Below, in pieces: positions 38,194-47,505 of a stretch of DNA of 64,000 nucleotides. Made by a program: the position numbers and the translations under genes. Under the pieces are notes generated by a model. That model saw nothing but the letters and a program-made list of their open reading frames with translations, was not told the DNA's origin and searched no databases. The first letter of the stretch is position 1, and each line of letters starts with the position of its first letter. The DNA is from Burkholderiales bacterium. Lineage in GTDB: Bacteria > Pseudomonadota > Gammaproteobacteria > Burkholderiales > Burkholderiaceae_C. The stretch is from the NCBI GenBank assembly GCA_028868825.1, contig JAGWTU010000026.1:1-64000 (forward strand), given 5' to 3'.

Positions 38194-39615
38194 GTGATCG
38201 ACATCAACTACCTGATCCGCAACGCCCAGGCCGTGCTCAGCGGCGACGCCGGCAGCGCCGCGCGCAGCACCGCCAGCGACATCCGCGTGGCAGGCGGCCT
38301 GATCACCGAACTCGGCCACGGCCTCGTGCCTGCTGCCGGCGAACGCGTGCTCGACGCCCACGGCTGCGTCGTCTACCCGGGCTGGGTCAACACCCACCAC
38401 CACCTGTTCCAGTCGCTGCTCAAGGGCGTGCCGGCGGGCATCGACCTGACGCTGGGGCCCTGGCTGAAGGCCGTGCCTTACCGCTATCGCCACCGCTACG
38501 ACGAGGCGCGCGTGCGGCTGGCGGCGCGCGTCGGCCTCGTCGAGCTGATGCTCTCGGGCTGCACGACGGTGGCCGACCACCATTACATCTTCCCGCCCGA
38601 CCTGAGCTACGACGCCGCCGAAGGGCTGTTCGACGAAGCCGCCTGCCTGGGCCTGCGCTTCATGCTGCTGCGCGGCGGCGCGACGGTGACGCGATCGCTC
38701 GAGGTCGACGCTCGGCTGCGCGTCGAGCCCGAGAGCGTGGACGCGATGGTCGCCTCGGTCGAACGCGCGGCGTCGCGCTTCCACCAGCGCGGCACGCGCG
38801 CGATGCGCCGCGTGGCGCTGGCGCCGACCACCGTCAACGTCTCGGTGCGCACCGAGGAGCTGGCGCCGCTGGCGCGGGCGGCGCGCGCCATCGGCATCCC
38901 CCTGCACAGCCACATGTCGGAGTCGGTGGCGACCATCGAGCAATGCCGCGCCGCCTTCGGCATGCTGCCGATCGAATACCTGGCCGAACATGAATGGCTG
39001 GGGCCGGATGTCTTCCTCGCCCACCTCGTCCACGTCAACGCGGCCGAGCAGCAACTGCTGGGCCGCAGCGGCACCGGCATCGCGCATTGCCCGCAGAGCA
39101 ACGCGCGGCTGGCCGACGGCATCGCACCGGCGCCGGCGCTGGCGGCGCTGGGCGCGCGCGTCGGCCTCGGCGTCGACGGCGCGGCGTCGAACGAAGCGGC
39201 CGACATGATCTCCGAGGCCCATATGTGCTGGCTCGTGCACCGCGCGCAGGCCGGCGCCGCCGCGCGGGCGCAGCCCGAGGGCGCGGGCGAGAGCGGCGGC
39301 GATGCCGTCACCGCCGAGCAGGTGCTGCACTGGGGCACGGCCTCGGGCGCGGCGATGCTGGGCTTCGAAGGCGTCGGCCGCGTCGCCGTCGGCCAGGCCG
39401 CCGACCTCGCGGTCTACGACCTCGACCAGCCACGCTATTTCGGGCTGCACGACCCCGCGCTGGGGCCGATCGTCAGCGGCGGCCGGCCACGGCTGCGCTG
39501 GTTGCTCGTCGATGGGCGGATCGTCGTCGAGGACGATGCGATTCCCGGGCTCGATCTCGGCGAGCTGCGCGCGCAGGCGGCGGCGGCGGTGGCCGAGCTG
39601 ATGCGCGAGGCCTGA
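38194..39615 (+). CDS. Amidohydrolase of the 8-oxoguanine deaminase/AtzB group
   Basis: The 473-residue enzyme starts with GTG at 38194. It has NTHHHLFQSLLKG (first metal ligands), PLHSHMSESVATIEQC, HCPQSNARLADGIAPAP and LGVDGAASNEAADMISE. It is a paralogue of the product of 22921-24336 but sits in a different operon with a molybdenum hydroxylase. A hydroxylated N-heterocycle with an exocyclic amine would fit: hydroxylation, then hydrolytic deamination. The gap from the CobW gene is 39 nt. Confidence 0.88.
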   Translation: MIDINYLIRNAQAVLSGDAGSAARSTASDIRVAGGLITELGHGLVPAAGERVLDAHGCVVYPGWVNTHHHLFQSLLKGVPAGIDLTLGPWLKAVPYRYRHRYDEARVRLAARVGLVELMLSGCTTVADHHYIFPPDLSYDAAEGLFDEAACLGLRFMLLRGGATVTRSLEVDARLRVEPESVDAMVASVERAASRFHQRGTRAMRRVALAPTTVNVSVRTEELAPLARAARAIGIPLHSHMSESVATIEQCRAAFGMLPIEYLAEHEWLGPDVFLAHLVHVNAAEQQLLGRSGTGIAHCPQSNARLADGIAPAPALAALGARVGLGVDGAASNEAADMISEAHMCWLVHRAQAGAAARAQPEGAGESGGDAVTAEQVLHWGTASGAAMLGFEGVGRVAVGQAADLAVYDLDQPRYFGLHDPALGPIVSGGRPRLRWLLVDGRIVVEDDAIPGLDLGELRAQAAAAVAELMREA

Positions 39616-39650
39616 GGGCGGAAGCCTCGCGGCGGCCTGCTGAACGAAAG

Positions 39651-39694
39651 CTCAGCGACCGCTCAGCGACCGCTAAACGACCGCTCAACGGCCG
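39651..39694. repeat. Four 11-bp tandem repeats over the UbiD stop codon
   Basis: CTCAGCGACCG occurs twice in a row (39651-39672), followed by CTAAACGACCG (39673-39683) and CTCAACGGCCG (39684-39694). The last copy contains the minus-strand UbiD stop (39685-39687). Slippage here could lengthen or shorten the C-terminal tail or the convergent intergenic region. Confidence 0.7.
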
Positions 39695-41043
39695 CGCAGC
39701 AGCGCCTCGGCGCGTGCGATGGCGGCCTCGCCGATGACGGCGCGCGTGCCGTGGAAGTCGGGGCCGCGCGTCGCATCGAGCCCCATGCGCGAGGTCGTGC
39801 CATGGACCGACGACGAGGGATCGAGCGGGCTGCCCGGCAGGCCGTCGACCAGCAGCAGGTCTCGGTGCGGCTGGAAATGCGCGGCCAGCGCCCACAGCAC
39901 CTCGTCGTCGCGGGTGACATCGACATCGGGGTCGACCGCGATGACGGTCTTCAGGTACGGGTCCCAGCCGAGCAGCCCCAGCATCACCTGCCGCGCCTCG
40001 CCCGGCCGCATCTGCCGCACCGCGACGTAGGCGTGGAAATGGGTGCCCGAACTCGGGTAATGCAGCGCGGTGACGCCGGAGAAGCGGGCCTTGAGCTTCT
40101 CGGCCATCTCCGATTCGCGCGGGATGCGCGCGAGGTTCAGATGTTCGGCCGAGCGGCCGCCGACGACGTCGACCAGCATCGGATCGCGGCGGCGCATCAG
40201 CGTGCACACGCGCAGCAGGTTGTTCGTCGAACGGTCCGACGAATAGCCGGTGAATTCGCCGAAAGGGCCCTCGTCGGCCTTGGCCTCGGGGTCGATCTCG
40301 CCCTCGAGCACGAATTCGGCGCCAGCCGGCACCTGGATGCCATGCACCGGCGTGCGCACGACCTCCAGCGGCTCACCGAGCAGGCCGCCGGCAACCTCGC
40401 GCTCGTCGGCGCCGAAGGGCAGCCGGGCCGAGCCGGCCAGCATCACCAGCGGATGGCAGCCGATGACCACCGCCACCGGCAGCGGCCGGCCGCGCGACGC
40501 CGCCAATTGCAGCAGCCGCCAGAGGTCGCCGCGCGAATGCAGGCTCGTCGCCAATTCGGTCGGCGAGCGCAGCATCGAACGGTGGTAGCTCATATTGCCG
40601 GCTCCCGTGTCGGGGTGCTCGGCGATGACCAGCGCGTTCGTGATGTAGGGGCCGCGGTCGGTCTCGAAATGGCGCAGCAGCGGCAGCTCGCGCAGGTCGA
40701 GCGCATCGCCCTGGCGCACGACCTCGGTGACCGGCCCGGCGCCCGCCTCGCGCATCTTCAGCGGCTTGGCGGCGCGCGCCTGGTAGGCCTCGTGCAGGCC
40801 GGCCGTATCGACGCCGAGCAGCCGCGCGACGCGAGCGCGCGAGGCGAAGACGTTGGTCGCGACGCGCACGCCGAGCCCCTCGACGCGCTCGAACAGCACC
40901 AGCGGATCGCGACCGCGACGGGCCAGTGCATCGACGACGGCCGTGACTTCCTGGTCGGCCGAGACCGCATCGCCGACCACCAGCACGTCGTCGCCATGCC
41001 GCGACCGGTAGTCGGCAAGGAAGCTCTGGAAGTCCTGCGCCAC
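39685..41043 (-). CDS. UbiD-family decarboxylase
   Basis: The 452-residue protein is a prenylated-FMN-dependent (de)carboxylase by motif: GNMSYHRSML, PVAVVIGCHPLVMLAGSARLP, and ADEGPFGEFTGYSS with the catalytic Glu region. Such enzymes decarboxylate aromatic, heteroaromatic or unsaturated acids. It starts with GTG at 41043, 5 nt after an amidohydrolase gene, in a three-gene minus-strand operon. The UbiX partner that makes the cofactor is not encoded in the window. The longer upstream frame is not protein-like. Confidence 0.92.
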   Translation of the reverse strand: MAQDFQSFLADYRSRHGDDVLVVGDAVSADQEVTAVVDALARRGRDPLVLFERVEGLGVRVATNVFASRARVARLLGVDTAGLHEAYQARAAKPLKMREAGAGPVTEVVRQGDALDLRELPLLRHFETDRGPYITNALVIAEHPDTGAGNMSYHRSMLRSPTELATSLHSRGDLWRLLQLAASRGRPLPVAVVIGCHPLVMLAGSARLPFGADEREVAGGLLGEPLEVVRTPVHGIQVPAGAEFVLEGEIDPEAKADEGPFGEFTGYSSDRSTNNLLRVCTLMRRRDPMLVDVVGGRSAEHLNLARIPRESEMAEKLKARFSGVTALHYPSSGTHFHAYVAVRQMRPGEARQVMLGLLGWDPYLKTVIAVDPDVDVTRDDEVLWALAAHFQPHRDLLLVDGLPGSPLDPSSSVHGTTSRMGLDATRGPDFHGTRAVIGEAAIARAEALLRGR

Positions 41044-41048
41044 GGCCG

Positions 41049-41963
41049 CTACTTCACGCCGGCGTAGCTGTCCTTCAACCGCGCCTGCGCCTCTTCCTGC
41101 GTGCGCGGCGGCGGCGACGTCCGGATGCCGCAGAGGCGGGCGATGTTGTTGCCCATGTAATCCTCGAGTCCGTCCTCGTCGAGGTCCATGCCCTGCGGCG
41201 CCGGCGAGCACAGCACCTCGAGTTCGCGCAGCCACATTCCCGGCTCGTTGGGCGGCGAATCGGTGCCGAAGACGATCTTGTGGCGCGGCAGCTGGCGCGC
41301 GAATTCGACGATCCGCGACTGGAAGCACCAGCCCGATTCGCAGACCACGTTGGGCGTGTCGTTGGCCATCCAGAAGGCCTCGAACGAGTAATTGCCGCCG
41401 GTCTGGATGCCGAAATGGCCGATGATGAAATTCACCATCGGGAATTCGCGGATGATGGGATAGAACATCGTCGGGATCGTGTACGGCCCGTCACCGGTGT
41501 GGATCAGCACGACGACGTTGTACTTGGCGCAGACCTTCATCGCCGGGCGCAGCCAGTCCAGCGCCCGGTCGGGCCGGTAGCCGTGCATATTGGCGTGCAG
41601 CTTCAGCATCTTGAAGCCGTATTCCTTGACGTGGAACTCGAGCTCCTCGGCGCCGTTCTCCGGGCCCCAGCGCGGATTGAAGGTGAAGTTGCCGATGAAG
41701 CGGTCCGGGTACTTCTGCGTCAGCTCGGCGATATAGGCCATGTAGTCGCGGATGCCCTCGCGGCCGCGCCGGTTGCCGTCGCGGTAGCCGGTATTGCCCG
41801 GCGGCGGCTGAATGAAGCCCATGTCGATGCGTCTGGGCTTGCCGTTGATCATGTAGGGGCCGTCCATCAGCTTCAACATGCGCTCGCCGTTGAACGGCGT
41901 GCCGGTGTGGCGCCAGGCCTCGTCGACGAGGTTGGTCGGGTGCAGGTGGGTGTCGATGATCAT
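41049..41963 (-). CDS. ACMSD-like amidohydrolase (amidohydrolase_2 family)
   Basis: The 304-residue TIM-barrel protein has the complete metal site: IIDTHLHPT (H-x-H near residues 6-8), LIHTGDGPY, IIGHFGIQ and FGTDSPPNEP with the Asp. Relatives include 2-amino-3-carboxymuconate-semialdehyde decarboxylase and other non-oxidative decarboxylases or hydrolases. Its gene follows a close paralogue by 21 nt and precedes UbiD by 5 nt. The operon therefore has two potentially decarboxylating enzyme types for the same pathway. Confidence 0.88.
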   Translation of the reverse strand: MIIDTHLHPTNLVDEAWRHTGTPFNGERMLKLMDGPYMINGKPRRIDMGFIQPPPGNTGYRDGNRRGREGIRDYMAYIAELTQKYPDRFIGNFTFNPRWGPENGAEELEFHVKEYGFKMLKLHANMHGYRPDRALDWLRPAMKVCAKYNVVVLIHTGDGPYTIPTMFYPIIREFPMVNFIIGHFGIQTGGNYSFEAFWMANDTPNVVCESGWCFQSRIVEFARQLPRHKIVFGTDSPPNEPGMWLRELEVLCSPAPQGMDLDEDGLEDYMGNNIARLCGIRTSPPPRTQEEAQARLKDSYAGVK

Positions 41964-41984
41964 GCTGGAATGCTCCGCCCGGCC

Positions 41985-42920
41985 TCAGTACAGCGGGATG
42001 ACCGGTTGCGGCGCGACGGGGCGGCCGAGCCGGGTCTGGGCTTCTTCGAAGCTGCGCGGCGGCGGCGAGGTCGGCAGGCCGACCATGCGCGCGATGTTGT
42101 TGCCGAGGTAGTCCTCGAGCGTGTCCTCGTCGAGGTTCAGGCCCTGCGGCGGGTTGTTGCACAGCACCTCGAGCAGGCGCAGCCACATCCCCGGCTCGTT
42201 GGGCGGCGTGTCGGTGCCGAAGATGATCTTGTGCTTCGGCAGCACCTTGGCGAATTCGACGATGCGCGATTGCAGGCACCAGCCCGATTCGCAATAGACG
42301 TTGGGCAGCTCCATCGCCCATTGCATCGGCTCGAAGACATAGACGCCGCCGGTCTGGACGCCGAAATGCGCCATGATGAAATTCACCTGCGGGAATTCCT
42401 TGATCATCGGCACCCATTCGGTCGGGATGCTGTAGGGGCCGTCGCCGGTGTGCAGCTTGACCGGCACGCCGAGTTCGGCGCATTTCTCGAAAGCCGGCCG
42501 GACCCAATCGAGTGCACGATCGGGGCGATAGGCGTGCATATTGGCCTGCATCTGCACCATCTTGAAGCCGTGCTCCTTGACGTAGCGCTCGATCGCCTCG
42601 ACGCCGTTCTTCACGCCGCAACGCGGGTTGTAGACGAAGCAGCCGATGAAGCGATCGGGATGCGCCTGCACCATCTTCAGCGTGTAGGCCATATAGGCAT
42701 CGATCGATTCGCGGCCCGTGAGATCGCCGTCGGTCCAGGTGTAGATCGTGTTGCCCTGCGGCGGCTGGATGAAGGCGCGGTCGATGCGCCGCGGCTTGCC
42801 GCAGACGAAATACGGCCCGTCCATCATGCGCAGGAGTTGTTCGCCGGAGAAGGGGTCGCCGTCGTGGCGCCAGGCGAGATCGACCAGATCGGTCGGGTAG
42901 CAGCTGATGTCGATGATCAT
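41985..42920 (-). CDS. ACMSD-like amidohydrolase paralogue lacking the HxH metal motif
   Basis: The 311-residue protein is closely similar throughout to the product of 41049-41963, sharing GMWLR.LEVLC, LEDY.GNNIAR and TSPPPR. At the N terminus, however, the metal-binding DTHLHPT is replaced by DISCYPT. The later His (KLHTGDGPY, MAHFGVQTGG) and Asp (FGTDTPPNEP) positions remain. It may bind metal differently, be a non-catalytic partner of its paralogue, or use another mechanism. The ATG at 42920 aligns with the start of the paralogue; the longer frame runs into the promoter. Confidence 0.87.
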   Translation of the reverse strand: MIIDISCYPTDLVDLAWRHDGDPFSGEQLLRMMDGPYFVCGKPRRIDRAFIQPPQGNTIYTWTDGDLTGRESIDAYMAYTLKMVQAHPDRFIGCFVYNPRCGVKNGVEAIERYVKEHGFKMVQMQANMHAYRPDRALDWVRPAFEKCAELGVPVKLHTGDGPYSIPTEWVPMIKEFPQVNFIMAHFGVQTGGVYVFEPMQWAMELPNVYCESGWCLQSRIVEFAKVLPKHKIIFGTDTPPNEPGMWLRLLEVLCNNPPQGLNLDEDTLEDYLGNNIARMVGLPTSPPPRSFEEAQTRLGRPVAPQPVIPLY

Positions 42921-43417
42921 CGTCGTCCCGCACCGGGCGGCAGTGGATTCGGCGGCATCGTCGCATCGGCCACTCATCGAACCTCGGCAAAGATCGGATA
43001 AATTGATCGTGTCATCCGATGATTGCCGGGCCGCGCCGCGATTCAGAATGGGTCGGCACGGCATTTGCGGGTTTTTGCGGGTTACCACCAACTTGCCGCC
43101 TCGCCGATGCCCGACGAGACTGCAGGCGCTTCAGGGCCCCAGGCCCGCCCGGCTCGCTTTTCGAGGATCAGGAAGGAAGTCCATTGCACCGCGCAGGCCC
43201 CTCGTATCCGCCAACCAGACCGCCCGAAGGCGGTTGGCGTCGGGGTGCCGCCCGCTGCGGTGATCACGCGTCTCGACGCCTCATGTGCGGCCCGTTGGGT
43301 TTTTTGTTCGGTCGAGTTGGCAAACGTTTGCCAACAGACGATCGTGACGCAGACAGCCGCGCAGCCGCCCACAGCGACCGCGGCGGGCGGCTGCGGGCGG
43401 CGGCGCCGCTGGCCGCG
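42921..43417. promoter_or_regulatory. 497-nt divergent promoter region, amidohydrolase operon versus sugar ABC operon
   Basis: No gene is visible. Near the amidohydrolase side, ATCGGAT (42993-42999) and ATCCGAT (43014-43020) form a perfect inverted repeat around 14 nt. It may be the site of the LysR or another regulator of the UbiD operon. On the other side is the LacI-type palindrome at 43316-43335. The frame of the binding protein is open through part of the region, but the translation there is arginine-rich and unlike a protein. Confidence 0.5.
43316..43335. promoter_or_regulatory. Perfect 20-bp palindrome, LacI-family operator
   Basis: GTTGGCAAACGTTTGCCAAC is a perfect palindrome with the central CG typical of LacI/GalR operators. 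It lies about 80-100 nt upstream of the sugar-binding lipoprotein ATG. A near copy occurs upstream of the TonB receptor at 49450-49463. The LacI regulator of 51925-52971 is the obvious candidate to bind both. Confidence 0.82.
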
Positions 43418-44638
43418 ATGACTGCGCTGCTGCTCGCGGCCTGCGGTGCCGACAACGCGCCGCCCAGCGACAGCGCGCCGGTGGCCGAGGTCATCACCTC
43501 GTGGACCTCGTCGGGCGAGCGTGCGGCGCTGCAGGTCGTCGCCGATGCCTACACCGCGCGCGGCGGGCGCTGGGCGCCGCTGATGATCGCCGGCTTCGAC
43601 AACGCCGGCGCCACCGGCCTGGCGCGCATCGTCGGCGGCACGCCGCCGACGGCGATGAGTTTCGTCGCCGGACCGGGCTACGACGACCTCGACGACCGCG
43701 GCATCCTGCGCCCCATCGGCGAACTGGTGGACCCGGCGCAGCTGCGCTTTCCGCTGCCCGCCTCGCTCGTCGACAAGGTCGAGCGTCAGGGCCGCATGGT
43801 CGCGCTGCCGCTGGTCGTGCAGGTGCAGGCGCGGCTGTTCTATTCGCGCGCCGCGCTCGCGGCGGCTGGCGTGACGGCGGTGCCGAGCGACTGGCCGCAG
43901 ATGTTCGCCGCGCTCGACAAGCTCAAGGCCGCCGGCCTGATCCCGCTCGCCCTCGGCGGCCAGGCCTGGCAGGAGAGCCTGATGTTCGACGCCGTGCTGC
44001 TGTCGGTGCTCGGCAAGCAGGACTACGAGCGCCTGTTCCTGCAGCACGACGCGGCGCTGATCCGTGGCCCCGGTTTCCTGCGCGCGGTCGAGATCTTCGG
44101 CCGCCTGCGCGATTACGTCGACCGCGCCTCGCCGGGGCGCAACTGGAACGACGCCACCGAGCTGCTGATCTCGCGCCGCGCCGGTTTCCAGCTGATCGGC
44201 GACTGGGCGACCTCGGAATTCGCCGCCGCCGGCCAGCATGCGGGCGCCGACTTCGGCTGCCAGATCGGTTTCGACGGCCGCCTGGCGATGATCGGCGGCG
44301 ACGTGCTCGTCTTCCCGCGCAGCACGCGCGGCCTGCGCGCGCAGAAGCTGCTGGCGCAGGTGCTGCTCGACCCCGCGGTGCAGAGCGGCTTCGCGCGCAA
44401 GCTCGGCGCGCTGCCGGCGCGGCTCGACGCGCCGCTGGCCGGCATGGCGCCCTGCGCACTGGCCGCGGCCGCGGCCTTCCGCGACCCCGCACGCACGGTG
44501 CCGGCACGTTACATGACGCTGCCCAAGGATGTCGACGGCGACCTCACCGATGTCGTCAGCGAGTACTGGAACAACCGCGAGACGAGCGCCGCGCGCATGG
44601 TCGAGCGTTTCGCCAGCGTGCTGCTCAACGCCACATGA
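43418..44638 (+). CDS. CUT1-type sugar ABC transporter substrate-binding lipoprotein
   Basis: The product from the ATG at 43418 is 406 residues. It has a lipobox at its very start (ALLLAAC) followed by an extracellular solute-binding type 1 fold (SWTSSGERAALQVVADAYT, VALPLVVQVQARLFYSRAAL, GIPLAL-like and QLIGDWATSEF). The n-region is unusually short from this ATG. An in-frame CTG at 43391 would add LRAAAPLAA and give a better signal peptide, so the start is uncertain. Longer extensions are excluded by the operator at 43316-43335. It feeds the two permeases encoded next. Confidence 0.85.
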   Translation: MTALLLAACGADNAPPSDSAPVAEVITSWTSSGERAALQVVADAYTARGGRWAPLMIAGFDNAGATGLARIVGGTPPTAMSFVAGPGYDDLDDRGILRPIGELVDPAQLRFPLPASLVDKVERQGRMVALPLVVQVQARLFYSRAALAAAGVTAVPSDWPQMFAALDKLKAAGLIPLALGGQAWQESLMFDAVLLSVLGKQDYERLFLQHDAALIRGPGFLRAVEIFGRLRDYVDRASPGRNWNDATELLISRRAGFQLIGDWATSEFAAAGQHAGADFGCQIGFDGRLAMIGGDVLVFPRSTRGLRAQKLLAQVLLDPAVQSGFARKLGALPARLDAPLAGMAPCALAAAAAFRDPARTVPARYMTLPKDVDGDLTDVVSEYWNNRETSAARMVERFASVLLNAT

Positions 44639-45531
44639 AGCAGCCCGCGCGCCCCCGCCGCCTGGCCGCGCTGCGCGACCGCTGGCTCGAGCTGGCCTTC
44701 GCCGCGCCGGTGCTGACGGTCATCGTCGGCACCTTCGTCGGCACGCTGCTGCTGACCCTCGCGCTGTCGTTCACCGCGTCGCGCACGCTGCCGGTGGCGC
44801 ATTGGCTGGGCCTGGCGCAGTACGCGCGGCTGTGGCACAACGAGCGCTGGCTGAGCTCGGTCGCCAACCTGCTCGTCTACGCCTTCAGCACCGTCGGCCT
44901 GAGCCTGGCGGCGGGCATCGCGATCGCGATCGCACTCGACCGCAGCCCGCGCGTCGAGAACCTGATGCGCACCGTCGTGCTGTACCCGCAGGCGACCTCG
45001 TTCATCGTCACCGGCCTCGTCTGGCAATGGCTGATGACGCCGTCGATCGGCGTGCAGGCGGCGCTCAAGCTCGCCGGCTGGGACACCACGGCGCGGGTCT
45101 GGCTGTCCGACCCGACGACCGCCATCTTCGCCGTCGCGCTGGCCGCGTCCTGGCAGGCCAGCGGGCTCGTCGCGGTGATCGTGCTGTCGGCGATCAAGGG
45201 CATCGACCGCGACACCTGCCGCGCCGCCGCGCTCGACGGCGTGCCGGCCTGGCGGATCTACACCTCGGTGGTGCTGCCGCAGGTGCGCGGTGCCATCGTC
45301 GCGGCCGCGCTGCTGCTGCTGATGGGCAGCGTCAAGACCTACGACCTCGTCGTCGCGATGACGCATGGCGGCCCGGGCACCGCCACCGAGCTGCCGGCCA
45401 AGTTCACGATGGCCTATCTGTGGGAACGCCAGAACGTCGGCCTGGCCTCGGCCTCGGCGACCTCGCTGCTGCTGGCGATCGTCGTCGTGATGGCCTGCGG
45501 CGCGCTGCTGCGCCGCGGGCGCAAGGTCTGA
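44635..45531 (+). CDS. CUT1-type sugar ABC permease (MalF-like)
   Basis: The 298-residue permease has six membrane segments and the EAA-loop pattern CRAAALDGVPAWRIYTSVVLP. The start overlaps the binding-protein stop (ATGA). Its N-terminal basic stretch and LELAFAAPVLTVIVGTFVG helix are typical of MalF/UgpA homologues. Confidence 0.94.
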   Translation: MKQPARPRRLAALRDRWLELAFAAPVLTVIVGTFVGTLLLTLALSFTASRTLPVAHWLGLAQYARLWHNERWLSSVANLLVYAFSTVGLSLAAGIAIAIALDRSPRVENLMRTVVLYPQATSFIVTGLVWQWLMTPSIGVQAALKLAGWDTTARVWLSDPTTAIFAVALAASWQASGLVAVIVLSAIKGIDRDTCRAAALDGVPAWRIYTSVVLPQVRGAIVAAALLLLMGSVKTYDLVVAMTHGGPGTATELPAKFTMAYLWERQNVGLASASATSLLLAIVVVMACGALLRRGRKV

Positions 45532-45535
45532 AGCG

Positions 45536-46390
45536 ATGATGGACGCGCAACGCCCCCCGACGACCGCCGAGGCCTGGAGCCGGCGCGCCAACGCCGTCTT
45601 CCTCGTCGCGGTGGCGGTCTTCTTCCTGCTGCCGCTGTGGGTGATGGTCTGCGGCTCGCTGAAGTCGCTGCCCGAGATGCGCGAGACCTCGATCCTACTG
45701 CCGCCGCTGCATCCGGTGCTCGCGCCCTGGCGCACGGCCTACGACGCGCTGGCGCCCAACCTCGGCAATTCGCTGTGGATCACGGTGCCCAGCACGCTGC
45801 TGTCGACGCTGCTGGGCGCCTTCACCGCCTACGCGATGAGCTTCGGCCGCATCCGCTGGTTCGGCACGCGGCTGTTCCAGGTGCTGCTGCTGGCGGCCTT
45901 CATCCCGATCCAGCTCTTCCTGTTCCCGCTCGCGCTCACGCTCGCCTACGGCGGCCTGTTCGGCACGCTGGCCGGCGTGGTCGTGGTGCATGCGGTGCTC
46001 GGGCTGCCGATCACGACGATCCTGTTCCGCAACCATTTCGATCAGCTGCCGCGCGAGCTGATCCGCGCCGCGCAGATCGACGGCGCCGGCTACTACACGA
46101 TCTTCAGCGCCATCGTGCTGCCGCTGTCGCTGCCGATGGCCGCCGTCGTGCTGCTGCTGCAGTTCACCGGCATCTGGAACGACTTCATCGTCGCGCTGGT
46201 GTTCGCCGGCAGCGCCAACGTGCCGATGACGGTGGCGCTCAACAACATGGTCGGGACGACCTTCGGCGAGCGGGCCTACGACGTCGAGATGGCCGGTGCG
46301 CTGCTCTCGGCGGCGCTGCCGCTGCTGCTGTATTTCTTCTCCGGGCGGATGTTCGTGCGCGGCATCCTCTCCGGTGCCGTGAAGGGGTGA
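45536..46390 (+). CDS. CUT1-type sugar ABC permease (MalG-like)
   Basis: The 284-residue MalG-type permease shows the EAA loop RAAQIDGAGYYTIFSAIVLPLS and the C-terminal FFSGRMFVRGILSGAVKG ending common to this family. It follows the first permease by 4 nt; two consecutive ATG codons are available. Together the two permeases form the transmembrane path. Confidence 0.94.
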   Translation: MMDAQRPPTTAEAWSRRANAVFLVAVAVFFLLPLWVMVCGSLKSLPEMRETSILLPPLHPVLAPWRTAYDALAPNLGNSLWITVPSTLLSTLLGAFTAYAMSFGRIRWFGTRLFQVLLLAAFIPIQLFLFPLALTLAYGGLFGTLAGVVVVHAVLGLPITTILFRNHFDQLPRELIRAAQIDGAGYYTIFSAIVLPLSLPMAAVVLLLQFTGIWNDFIVALVFAGSANVPMTVALNNMVGTTFGERAYDVEMAGALLSAALPLLLYFFSGRMFVRGILSGAVKG

Positions 46391-46394
46391 GAGC

Positions 46395-47480
<1,086 letters not shown>

Positions 47481-47505
47481 ATTCCCACCACGAAAGTCAC
47501 TAGAG

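Noticed and set aside
43019..43417. Upstream extension of the sugar-binding lipoprotein
   Set aside because: The extra residues are arginine-rich and unlike a protein, the LacI operator lies inside, and the lipobox sits just after the later ATG.
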